Source: Streptomyces sp. NBC_01445 (GTDB lineage: Bacteria > Actinomycetota > Actinomycetes > Streptomycetales > Streptomycetaceae). From it: a DNA stretch of 64,000 nt. Both the position numbers and the translations under genes were made by a program. Location: NCBI RefSeq assembly GCF_035918235.1, contig NZ_CP109485.1, positions 3,844,001 to 3,908,000 of the forward strand, in the 5' to 3' direction. Of the stretch, positions 56,980-64,000 are shown piece after piece (the first letter of the stretch is position 1; each line of letters begins with the position of its first letter). The notes under the pieces were generated by a model that was not told the DNA's origin, did not search any database, and worked only from the letters and a program-made list of their open reading frames with translations.

Positions 56980-59685
56980 CTACTCGCAGGTGCCCGCGAA
57001 CGTCTTCCTGGTCACGACGTCGGTCGCCGCGGCGCTCGTGTCCAGCCACGCGATCCGCTGGCCGTCACCGAGGGACGGGGCCAGCTGGGCGCCGGAGGAG
57101 CACGAGACGCGGGTGTAGACACCGGTCCCCGCGACGATGTCCGCGGTCCTGGCGACCTGCGCCTTCATCGGTCCGGTCCAGGAACCGATCGCGCCCCAGG
57201 CGTCGTAGGACGCGTACGCGAAGTAGTCGTCGGTGACCGAGAACTGGGCGATGTACGCGCTCGACGGCTTGCTCAGCTTCGCCGCCTTCGACAGGTCGCC
57301 GAGCGGCGCCGACATGAACTTGGTGCCGGGGATCAGGAAGCCGCCCGTCTCACGCCAGAAGACACGGTCGGAGGTGATCTGGAGGTCCGAGACGTAGCTG
57401 AACAGAGGGCTGGCGATCCGCTTGCTCTGCGTGGTGCCCTCGGCGATGTCGTAGACGTACACCCAGGTGCCGTCACCTCCGGCCCAGGCGATCGTGCCGT
57501 GCTTCATGGCGAGGTGCGCGGCCTTGGTGCCGGCCTCGGGCGTCACGTTGACGGTGGCGCCGTCGGCCTTGCGCAGCATGACGTCCTGCTCGCCGTCGGC
57601 GGTGGTGCGGATGTAGGCGAGCGCTCCGTGGCCGGTGACCGGCTCGGTCTCGTCGGCGTCCGGGGTGTCGACGATCTTCCTGATCGGGCCCTGGCCCTTG
57701 TCGCCCGCGCCGTAGACGCCGATACCGTCGGCGGTGATCCGGGTGAAGACGATCCGGCCGCCGTCGAGGGACGGGTCGAGCAAGTAGGCGTCTCTCTGGG
57801 TGAGTTCGTGCTGGTGCTTCTTGTCGAAGCGGCCGACGGTGATGCCGAAGCCGGCCGACCCCGCGCCCCAGGCGACGGCGTCGCCGTGACCGATGGCGTA
57901 GACGTCGCCGTCGATCTGCGCGGCCTGCTCGTCGACTGCTCCGCCGTAGACCTCGTACGCGGGCAGCACGTTGCCGGCGAGCGTGGTGGCGTCGTGGGTG
58001 CCGCCCTTCTGCTCCCAGCCCCGCTCGATGCCGTGGGCGTCGAAGGCCTTGGCGATGGTGGCGAGGTCGGCCTTGGAGACCTTCAGGGACTTGGCGGCGA
58101 GGGTGACCGCGTTGCGCATGTCGGTGAAGCCGGACAGCGGCGTGAGGTAGTTCTGCGCGGAGCGGTAGACGATGCGGTCCGCGAGCTTCGGGTCGAGGTT
58201 CTTGCGGATGTCCCACAGGGCGCCGCCGACGATGGTGGAGTTGTAGTGCACTCCCCCGTTGTCGATGTCCAGCGTGATGGGCTCGTAGTCCTTCTGTGCG
58301 TTGCGGCCGTCGTTGAGGTCGCGCAGGGCGCACTCCTCGAGCGGCTTGGTGCCGTTGCAGAGGTACTCGCCGATGAGACCGGACGTCGGGTCGCTCATCG
58401 CGACGCCCTTGTCGGCGGTCTCCATGGCGTTGCCGAAGTAGTCGGATATCGCCTCGTTGAGGGCGCCCGACTGGTTGAGGTAGACGAGCCCCGCGGAGTG
58501 TTCGGTGACGCCGTGCGTCATCTCGTGGCCGACGACGTCGAGGCCCACGGACAGCGGCACGCCGTTCATGTGGCCGTAGACCATCTTGTCGCCGTCCCAG
58601 AACGCGTTGGCGTAGTCCTTGCCGTTGCTGGCGACGTTGACGACGGAGTAGATGCTGCCGCCCTTGCCGTCGATGCCGTCGCGCCCGATCTCGTCCTTGT
58701 AGAACTCGTAGACCTTGGCGGCGTTGAGGTGGGCGTCGACCGCGCCCGACGACGTGCTGGCACCGTCGAAGCGGTCGCTGCCGGACTTCACCAGCGGCAC
58801 GTCGTCGGTGACGGGGCCGCCCGCGACGTCCGTGTAGCTCTTGCGCTGCGCGTCGTAGGTGCGGATCTGCCCGCCGGTCCGCGCGTACATGGCACGCGTC
58901 GAGTCGACCAGCGTGTACGAACCGTCGGCCTCCTTGTTGGTGTTCAGCTTCGCCTCGCTGCCGTCGACGCGTACGCCCGTCCCCTCCGCGGGCGACGCGT
59001 CGGCGGCGTCGATGTTGTTGTACGAGAGCGCGATGCCGCCCACGCGCGCGTCGACGTACACCTCCTGGCGCACGGGGCTGCCGTCGGACCGGGCACCCGT
59101 GACGGTGAAGTGCCAGGCCAGCTTGCCGCCGGCGGCGTCGGGCAGGACCGTCAGGCCGTGCTGGGCGGTCTTCGCGCCCTCGACGCGCGACAGGTCACGG
59201 TCGAGCGTGAACATCCGCCGCTCGGCGGCCGCCTGCGACACCGTCGGCGTGGTGGAGACCGTGAGGTGGGTGTAGAGGGTGCCGGTCGCGGAGCTGACGC
59301 GCCGGCCGCCGTCGGCCGCCTCGGTCTGCACCGCGTACTCGGCGCCGAACACCGGTACGCCGTCGTGCTGCTGGCGGAAGCGGACGGAGGACTGCTTGCC
59401 GGACGTGGTGGTCCCGAGCGTCTTCAGGTCGGAGACCGGAATCTTGTACGTGCCCTTGTGGGCCTTCAGATGGGCGCGGGCGGCCTCGGCGGGCGTGCCC
59501 CCGCGCACCTCGTCGTCCAGGCCCTGCGTCATCGCGGGGGCGACCGGCACCGGGTCCGCCGCCGTGGTGGCCGGGGGCGCGGTGGTGTCGTCGTCCGCCC
59601 ACGCCGGCGCGGCCAGCAGCGCCGATCCCGTGGCGGCGACGACCACACCGGTCGCCAGCATCCGCCGGATTCTCGTTCGTCTCAC
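56980..59685 (-). CDS. Secreted M4 (thermolysin-like) metalloprotease with C-terminal propeller-like region
   Basis: A 901-residue exported protease from GTG 59685, with GGGGAGGG just upstream. The signal peptide is MLATGVVVAATGSALLAAPA after an Arg-rich start. FTP and PepSY propeptide domains (~50-250) precede the catalytic domain, where VGHEMTHGVTEHSAG carries the zinc and catalytic residues and NEAISDYFGN the third ligand. The catalytic part ends near residue 600. About 300 more residues follow, with repeated AW-type and DG-turn beta segments (GTIAWAGGDGTWVYVYD), suggesting a beta-propeller. That tail is absent from ordinary thermolysins (~550 residues in total with propeptide). Confidence 0.93.
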   Translation of the reverse strand: MRRTRIRRMLATGVVVAATGSALLAAPAWADDDTTAPPATTAADPVPVAPAMTQGLDDEVRGGTPAEAARAHLKAHKGTYKIPVSDLKTLGTTTSGKQSSVRFRQQHDGVPVFGAEYAVQTEAADGGRRVSSATGTLYTHLTVSTTPTVSQAAAERRMFTLDRDLSRVEGAKTAQHGLTVLPDAAGGKLAWHFTVTGARSDGSPVRQEVYVDARVGGIALSYNNIDAADASPAEGTGVRVDGSEAKLNTNKEADGSYTLVDSTRAMYARTGGQIRTYDAQRKSYTDVAGGPVTDDVPLVKSGSDRFDGASTSSGAVDAHLNAAKVYEFYKDEIGRDGIDGKGGSIYSVVNVASNGKDYANAFWDGDKMVYGHMNGVPLSVGLDVVGHEMTHGVTEHSAGLVYLNQSGALNEAISDYFGNAMETADKGVAMSDPTSGLIGEYLCNGTKPLEECALRDLNDGRNAQKDYEPITLDIDNGGVHYNSTIVGGALWDIRKNLDPKLADRIVYRSAQNYLTPLSGFTDMRNAVTLAAKSLKVSKADLATIAKAFDAHGIERGWEQKGGTHDATTLAGNVLPAYEVYGGAVDEQAAQIDGDVYAIGHGDAVAWGAGSAGFGITVGRFDKKHQHELTQRDAYLLDPSLDGGRIVFTRITADGIGVYGAGDKGQGPIRKIVDTPDADETEPVTGHGALAYIRTTADGEQDVMLRKADGATVNVTPEAGTKAAHLAMKHGTIAWAGGDGTWVYVYDIAEGTTQSKRIASPLFSYVSDLQITSDRVFWRETGGFLIPGTKFMSAPLGDLSKAAKLSKPSSAYIAQFSVTDDYFAYASYDAWGAIGSWTGPMKAQVARTADIVAGTGVYTRVSCSSGAQLAPSLGDGQRIAWLDTSAAATDVVTRKTFAGTCE

Positions 59686-59819
59686 AGAGCCCTCCCCATC
59701 ACACACCTGCATGCGGGGCGCGTGCGCTCCACACGGTTGACGGGGTCGATGCTTCGGTACGGCGGGGGCCACGAACAGGGGATGGCGCTGGCGTGAACGT
59801 GCCGTGGCGCAAATACGCC

Positions 59820-60872
59820 TCAGAAGGCTTGCGGTGGACCGGAGTTGGCGTCTTCCTCGTCCAGCCAGCCCGCGCGGGCCGCGTGCCAGCCGAGCTGGAA
59901 GCGGGTCACGGCGCCGACCTCGCCCATGAGGGCGTGCAGCCGCCGCTGCACGGTGCGGTGGCCCATGCCGAGCTGACGGGCGATGGCCGCGTCGGTGAGG
60001 CCGGTGTGCAGCAGCCCGACGATCTGCCGGTCGATGGCGTCGAGTTCACGTCCGCCGCCGTCGCCCGGCCCCTCGGCGCCGTGCGCGCCCAGCCGCCTGC
60101 CCTTGGCGAAGTGCTGCTCGAAGAGCGACTGCAGGCCGGTGAGCAGGCCGCTGCGGTGCACGACGAGGGCGACGGGTTCGACCTCGTCGCGCTCGGGGTC
60201 GAGCGGCAACAGGGCGGCCCTGCGATCCACGAGGACCATCTTGATCGGCAGGTCCTCGACGACGGAGATCTGCTGGCCGTGTGCGACGACGTCGGCCAGG
60301 GTGCGCGCGGTGTCCGGCTGTTCGAGGCAGCCCCGCTCCACGACGGCGCGCAGGGTGACGCCGCGGTCCATCGCCTCCCGCTCGGCCTCTTCGAGGTTGT
60401 CCTGGAAGGTGAGCACCTGGGGTACCGGCATCGCCGGCACGAAGGAGCACACCTCGTGGCGCGCCTGGCGCTGCATGGCGAGGAGCCTGCGCCGGATCGC
60501 GACCGTACCGGAGAGCACCTCCACCGGCACGTACGACTGGGCGGAGCGGTGCCGTTCCGCCAGGTCGCCGACGAGCGACTCGACCCGGTGCAGCGCGGCA
60601 CGGCGGGATTCGAGGAGCGGTCCGAGCGCGAGGACGGGTGGGGCGGCGCGGTAGCGGACGGTGCCGTCGCGGTGTTCGGCGCTGGCGAGGCCGCGTTCCA
60701 CGAGGAGGCCGAGGGCGCGGACGATGTCGTCCGGCACGGCCCCCGGGCCGGTCAGGGCGGCCGGGTCGCTGTCGGGCCGGTCCACCAGAAGCCGGTAGAC
60801 GGCGTCCTCCTCGGGGCCGAGCCCGAGGAGCGTGAGCAGCGAAGCGTCCGCGAGTCCCGGCACCTCGGGCAC
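59820..60872 (-). CDS. LuxR/TrmB-like transcriptional regulator
   Basis: A 350-residue regulator. The N-terminus (~15-70) resembles a TrmB-type winged helix (LLGLGPEEDAVYRLLVDRPD). A middle domain of ~170 residues is like the sensor of similar actinobacterial regulators. The C-terminus (~285-340) is a LuxR-like helix-turn-helix: DRQIVGLLHTGLTDAAIARQ, then LGMGHRTVQRRLHALM. The GTG 60872 start lies in the loop of a 16-bp hairpin. No ribosome-binding site is visible. The EF-hand gene lies just upstream on the same strand. The M4 protease is downstream. Confidence 0.85.
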   Translation of the reverse strand: MPEVPGLADASLLTLLGLGPEEDAVYRLLVDRPDSDPAALTGPGAVPDDIVRALGLLVERGLASAEHRDGTVRYRAAPPVLALGPLLESRRAALHRVESLVGDLAERHRSAQSYVPVEVLSGTVAIRRRLLAMQRQARHEVCSFVPAMPVPQVLTFQDNLEEAEREAMDRGVTLRAVVERGCLEQPDTARTLADVVAHGQQISVVEDLPIKMVLVDRRAALLPLDPERDEVEPVALVVHRSGLLTGLQSLFEQHFAKGRRLGAHGAEGPGDGGGRELDAIDRQIVGLLHTGLTDAAIARQLGMGHRTVQRRLHALMGEVGAVTRFQLGWHAARAGWLDEEDANSGPPQAF

Positions 60873-60887
60873 CGGGACTCGCGGACG
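60845..60887 (-). promoter_or_regulatory. 16-bp hairpin enclosing a start codon
   Basis: CGTCCGCGAGTCCCGG and CCGGGACTCGCGGACG pair perfectly over 16 bases around an 11-base loop. The GTG of the LuxR-like gene (60870-60872) is at the loop edge. It is also 19 bases after the EF-hand stop, so it may be a terminator, a translation block, or both. Confidence 0.75.
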
Positions 60888-60905
60888 TGACTGAGGTCTC
60901 AGCGC

Positions 60906-61121
60906 TCAGGCCTTGTTCAGGTTCGCCCAGAACTCGTCGAACGAGAGGACCTTGTCCCCGTTGGCGTCCTGCCGGGCGATGAGCGCCTCGGCGACCGACT
61001 CGGTGACGTTGAAGTCGCCCATCTGAGCCATCGCGCTCTTGTACTCGACCGCCGTGATGAAGCCGTCGCCGTCCGCGTCGAACCGCTGGAACGCCTTGCG
61101 TGCTTCCTCGATGTCCGCCAC
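60906..61121 (-). CDS. EF-hand calcium-binding protein
   Basis: A 71-residue protein with two canonical EF-hand loops, DADGDGFITAVE and DANGDKVLSFDE, each with Asp/Asn and the closing Glu. It resembles the small Streptomyces CabB-type calcium-binding proteins. I start it at GTG 61121 (MADIEEARKAFQRF), with AAGGGG about 8 bases upstream; the ATG at 61148 is nine residues longer. No signal peptide, so it works in the cytoplasm as a calcium buffer or sensor. The LuxR-like gene follows on the same strand after 33 bases. Confidence 0.9.
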   Translation of the reverse strand: MADIEEARKAFQRFDADGDGFITAVEYKSAMAQMGDFNVTESVAEALIARQDANGDKVLSFDEFWANLNKA

Positions 61122-61162
61122 CGGGTCCACCCCTTCTTGCTGTAACACTGACGGGGGTCAGA

Positions 61163-62077
61163 TTAACCGGCTGTACGAGCGCGCAGTGCGGCGACCACCC
61201 ACGCGAACTCCTCGTTGTGCCGGGGCAGCGTCTCCAGGCCCCGCACCAGGGACACCAGGTCACGGAACCGTGCCACGTCGTCGTTGGCCGCGGCCTCCAT
61301 GCGCTCCAGTACGGCGGCCGGGTCGGCGTTCCCGAGCAGCCCTCGCAGCACCTCCTCCGCCTCGGGCGACTCGGGAGCGACGCCGCGCTCGCGCGCCTCC
61401 CCGGCGAGCTGCACCAGGCGGCTCATGAACCACAGCGAGCTGCCGGGCGGCACATCGGGCCCGCGGTCGGCGGCGTTGAACTCGATCATGCGGCGCATGT
61501 GCGCCCGGAAGTCCGGGTCCTGCATCAGCTCGGCCAGCTCGACCCACGCATCGACCTGCTCGGTCGTCGGGTCGTCGGGCAGCTCGGGGACCATGACCCG
61601 CATCCGGGTGCGGATGTCCGGGTCGGCGGCGTCCAGGCCGCCGAAGGTCTGCTCCATGAAGTCGTCGATGATGTGCTTGCGCTCGGCGGCGCTCAGCCGT
61701 GCCAGCTTGTTCATCAGGGCCATCTCCTCTGCGCTCGAGTTCCTTTTCGCGACGGTCGACAGGACGGCCCGGTTCAGCCGCAGCGAGCGGATCTGCGCGT
61801 CCAGCGCCGCCACGTGCGCGGCGGCCACGGACGCGATGTCCGTCTCCCCGTCCACCACCCGTCGTACGTCGTCCAGGCCGAGGCCCAACTCCCTTAGAGT
61901 GCGGATGAGTTCGAGCCGGGCGAGGGACCGCGCGCCGTACAGGCGGTAGCCGCCCTGACTGCGTCCTACGGGCGGCAGGGCGCCCACGTCGGACCAGTAG
62001 CGGATGGTGCGCACCGACAGGCCGGTGCGCCGGGACAGCTGCCCGATGGTGAGCAGCCGCGGGCCGTCGTCGATCAT
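61163..62077 (-). CDS. MerR-family regulator with long ligand domain
   Basis: A 304-residue MerR regulator from ATG 62077. The winged-helix domain begins LLTIGQLSRRTGLSVRTIRY and continues to GGYRLYGARSLARLELI; a coiled-coil dimerisation helix (VVDGETDIASVAAAHVAALD) follows. About 180 more residues, helical with many Ala, Glu and Arg, form an unassigned sensor domain larger than in CueR-type members. There are no paired Cys for metals, so a small-molecule ligand is likelier. It is transcribed from a 19-bp-spacer promoter and is divergent from a GNAT gene. Confidence 0.9.
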   Translation of the reverse strand: MIDDGPRLLTIGQLSRRTGLSVRTIRYWSDVGALPPVGRSQGGYRLYGARSLARLELIRTLRELGLGLDDVRRVVDGETDIASVAAAHVAALDAQIRSLRLNRAVLSTVAKRNSSAEEMALMNKLARLSAAERKHIIDDFMEQTFGGLDAADPDIRTRMRVMVPELPDDPTTEQVDAWVELAELMQDPDFRAHMRRMIEFNAADRGPDVPPGSSLWFMSRLVQLAGEARERGVAPESPEAEEVLRGLLGNADPAAVLERMEAAANDDVARFRDLVSLVRGLETLPRHNEEFAWVVAALRARTAG

Positions 62078-62084
62078 GTGGAGA

Positions 62085-62115
62085 AGTCTGGGCCTTCCAG
62101 TGGGTGGAGACTCAA
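62085..62115 (-). promoter_or_regulatory. MerR-type promoter with 19-bp spacer
   Basis: On the minus strand, TTGAGT (-35, at 62110-62115) and CAGACT (-10, at 62085-62090) are separated by 19 bases. The spacer contains the dyad TCCA-CCCAC-TGGA. Overlong spacers with a dyad are the hallmark of MerR-activated promoters. The -10 box ends seven bases from ATG 62077, predicting a leaderless mRNA. Confidence 0.65.
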
Positions 62116-62135
62116 GAGAGCCGAGGGGGAACGTC

Positions 62136-62786
62136 ATGCCGGGCACTGTGCGGGACATTCTGGATGCCGCGGCGCGAGGGGTCTTCCCCCCGCCGGACGG
62201 GGGCACGACGGTGGTGCCGCAGGCGGATCACCGGGACGCGGGGGTGCTGTCCTTCACCGCCCACTCGGTGGTGTTCACGGACGAGGACCCGCAGTGGGTG
62301 CACGAGACGCTGCGCGGGCTGGACTGCGATCCGCTGGCGGCGACGATGAATCCGCGGTTCCTCGGCGCGCTCATGGAGCGGACGGGGCGCCGTCATGACA
62401 CGACGGACCTGCTCACCGTGGCCCCGGCGCTGCCGGGCGAGCCGCCGGTGGCCCTGAAGGAGATCGCGGACCCGGACCATCCGCGGGTGGTGCGGGCGCG
62501 GCTGCGCCGCGACGACGTGCGGATGTGGGCGGCGGACGGCGGGGTGCTCGTCCTGGGGCGCGGCGTCGCGGGCCGCTGGGAGACGGCGATCGAGGTCGAC
62601 GAGGAGGCGCGCCACCGGGGCCTCGGCCGGCTTCTCGCGGTGGCCGCCCGGCATCTGGTCCCGGACGGTGGGCCGCTGTGGTCCCAGCAGTCACCCGGGA
62701 ACGCCCGCAGTGTGCGGGCGTTCCAGGCGGCGGGTTACCGTCCCGTCGGCGCGGAGGCGCTGTTCATCGCGCCCTGCCGGCGCTAG
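62136..62786 (+). CDS. GNAT-fold acetyltransferase
   Basis: A 216-residue GNAT protein from ATG 62136 with GAGGGGGA 5 bases upstream. The C-terminal half has EVDEEARHRGLGRLLAVAAR, the acetyl-CoA pyrophosphate loop, and SPGNARSVRAFQAAGYRPVG. The N-terminal half (~1-110) is distinct, with VLSFTAHSVVFTDEDPQWV. Its stop overlaps that of the convergent YncE-like gene over CTAG. It is divergent from the MerR gene, so it may be a target of MerR control. Confidence 0.85.
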   Translation: MPGTVRDILDAAARGVFPPPDGGTTVVPQADHRDAGVLSFTAHSVVFTDEDPQWVHETLRGLDCDPLAATMNPRFLGALMERTGRRHDTTDLLTVAPALPGEPPVALKEIADPDHPRVVRARLRRDDVRMWAADGGVLVLGRGVAGRWETAIEVDEEARHRGLGRLLAVAARHLVPDGGPLWSQQSPGNARSVRAFQAAGYRPVGAEALFIAPCRR

Positions 62787-63970
62787 CGGAAGATGCCGGT
62801 GTGGCCGAGGGAGTACCGGCCGGGCTGCGGGTACACGGCCAGGCCGTGCGGGCCGTCACCGACGGTGATGCGGGCGATCTGCTTCCCCGTACGCGTGTCG
62901 ATGGTGTACACCTCGGAGTCGTAACGGCCGGAAAGCCACAGGATCTTGCCGTCGGAGGAGACGCCGCCCATGTCGGGGCTGCCGCCGTCGGGCAGCGTCC
63001 ACTTCTTGGTCAGCTTGTTCTTCGCGAAGTCGAAGACGGAGATGGTGCCCTCGCCGCGGTTGGAGATGTACATCTCGCGGGAGTCGCGGCTGACGTAGAG
63101 CCCGTGGGCACCCTTGCCGGTGGGCAGGAGCTTGGGGGTGGTGAACTTCTTGCCGTCCAGGACCCACATGCCGTTGGCCACCATGTCGGCGATGTAGAAC
63201 GTCTTGCCGTCCGGGGAGATCTTGACGTCCTGCGGCATCGCGCCCTTGAAGGGCAGCCGCTCCTGGCGGACGACCTTCATCTTCGCGGTGTCGACCTTGA
63301 GGAGTTCGCCGCTGAACTCGCAGGAGACGATGAAGTAGCGGCCGTCGGCGGAGAAGTCGGCGTGGTTGACGCCGTAGCAGCTGACGGGCACGGTCTTGAG
63401 CGCCTTCATGGTGTGCGCGTCACGGAAGACCAGCTCCCGGTCGAGCGAGGCCATCACGATGGAGTACTTGCCGTCGGGCGTGAAGTAGAGGTTGTACGGG
63501 TCGTGCACGTCCACCGTCTTGCCGACCCTGCCGGTCTTCGGGTCGATGGGCGTGAGCGTGTTGCCCTTGTCGTTGTTGACCCAGAGAGTCTTCATGTCCC
63601 AGGACGGCACGACGTGCTGCGGCTGCCTGCCGACGTTGATCGTCTCGATGACCTTGTACGTCCTGGGATCGATGACAGAGACGGTGTCGGACTCGGTGTT
63701 GGGCACGTAGATCCGGGACGGGAAGTCCTTGACGACCGGCGACAGCTTGTCGGGGCGGTCGGCGGCGTAGATGTCCTTGGGGTCGAGGACGGGCGGCATG
63801 CCGGGCAGGCCCTGCGCGACCGGCTTCGGCTTGACGGCCGTGACGCCGTGCGTACCGAGCGCCTCGGTGGCCCGGTGCTTCTTGGCTTCGATGCCGCAGC
63901 CCGCGAGGGCCGCGAGGACCGTGGCGGCGGCGATCAGTACGGCGGTGGTGCGGGTGCGGCGGGGTGTCAT
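62783..63970 (-). CDS. YncE-like beta-propeller lipoprotein
   Basis: A 395-residue lipoprotein. The signal peptide ends LAALAGCGIEAKKH with a lipobox Cys near residue 25. The rest is a seven-bladed beta-propeller of the YncE/YVTN family: repeated Asp-turn and VSVIDPRTYKVIETINVG, ISPDGKTFYIADMVANG and VYTIDTRTGKQIARITVGDG motifs. Members bind DNA, quinones or cell-surface partners, so the function is open. The ATG at 63970 overlaps the stop (ATGA) of a further gene on the same strand, so they are coupled. Confidence 0.9.
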   Translation of the reverse strand: MTPRRTRTTAVLIAAATVLAALAGCGIEAKKHRATEALGTHGVTAVKPKPVAQGLPGMPPVLDPKDIYAADRPDKLSPVVKDFPSRIYVPNTESDTVSVIDPRTYKVIETINVGRQPQHVVPSWDMKTLWVNNDKGNTLTPIDPKTGRVGKTVDVHDPYNLYFTPDGKYSIVMASLDRELVFRDAHTMKALKTVPVSCYGVNHADFSADGRYFIVSCEFSGELLKVDTAKMKVVRQERLPFKGAMPQDVKISPDGKTFYIADMVANGMWVLDGKKFTTPKLLPTGKGAHGLYVSRDSREMYISNRGEGTISVFDFAKNKLTKKWTLPDGGSPDMGGVSSDGKILWLSGRYDSEVYTIDTRTGKQIARITVGDGPHGLAVYPQPGRYSLGHTGIFR

Positions 63971-64000
63971 TTCAGCAGCTCCGTGGTGGTCACCGCGGCC
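63967..64000 (-). CDS. C-terminal fragment of a gene cut by the window edge
   Basis: The last 10 codons of a minus-strand gene are visible (AAVTTTELLK, then TGA at 63967-63969). The stop overlaps the ATG of the YncE-like gene by four bases, which supports a real translationally coupled gene. Nothing more can be said about its identity. Confidence 0.45.
   Translation of the reverse strand, partial: AAVTTTELLK

Overview
The window is chromosomal DNA from an actinomycete, almost certainly a Streptomyces. It is very GC-rich, many genes start with GTG, and third codon positions are nearly all G or C. Several families typical of the genus occur, including a streptophobe-type membrane protein, SseB-like proteins, a large LAL-type LuxR regulator, an EF-hand protein and a composite GGDEF-EAL protein. 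Gene order around rmdB, ligA, gatCAB, mnmA and gcvT-gcvH-glyA-sdaA matches what I recall of the S. coelicolor core chromosome. I see no insertion sequence, prophage, CRISPR array, tRNA or rRNA gene. This is housekeeping chromosome with regulatory detail rather than an island.

Layout. 1-4.5 kb: end of a small DUF6191-like gene, a large LAL regulator coupled to a small charged protein, and a membrane protein. 4.6-8.9 kb: a signalling and transport module made of a double-FHA ABC exporter, a proline-rich protein with repeated T-R-V/I-V-D motifs, and a Ser/Thr kinase. 8.9-15.9 kb: membrane and accessory proteins (streptophobe-like, DUF6777-like, GNAT, MMPL, ArsB-like). 15.9-19.5 kb: the gatC-gatA-X-gatB operon for Gln-tRNA formation, preceded by an unexplained 176-bp element with 24-bp inverted arms. 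19.8-25 kb: an RmdB-like cyclic-di-GMP protein with the only TTA codon I found in the window, and DNA ligase LigA. 25-32.4 kb: a methionine-synthase-like protein, SDR, LOG, DUF427, hydrolase, MnmA, a Tat-exported amidase, a cysteine desulfurase and small membrane proteins.

32.4-37.3 kb: a FabR/DesT-like TetR regulator with a candidate autoregulatory operator, a hydrolase, a WYL regulator remnant, a thioesterase, a TRIC channel and an exported M1 aminopeptidase. 37.4-43.8 kb: a five-gene oligopeptide ABC importer. 44.2-51.6 kb: two SseB-like proteins and an ATPase next to a tandem glycine riboswitch driving gcvT-gcvH-glyA, followed by serine deaminase sdaA. Together these genes handle glycine and serine breakdown and one-carbon supply. 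51.6-54.9 kb: an L,D-transpeptidase, a GH25 lysozyme-like protein, an F420/NADP oxidoreductase and a GntR regulator with four 13-bp tandem repeats at its start. 55-57 kb: leuA with a leucine-rich leader peptide and attenuator. 57-64 kb: a long thermolysin-like protease, a LuxR-like regulator whose start lies in a hairpin, an EF-hand protein, a divergent MerR/GNAT pair and a YncE-like lipoprotein.

The strongest candidates for unusual biology are the FHA-ABC/adaptor/kinase module, the 176-bp element before gatC, the TTA codon in the c-di-GMP gene, the 13-bp repeats at the GntR gene, and the leuA attenuator.
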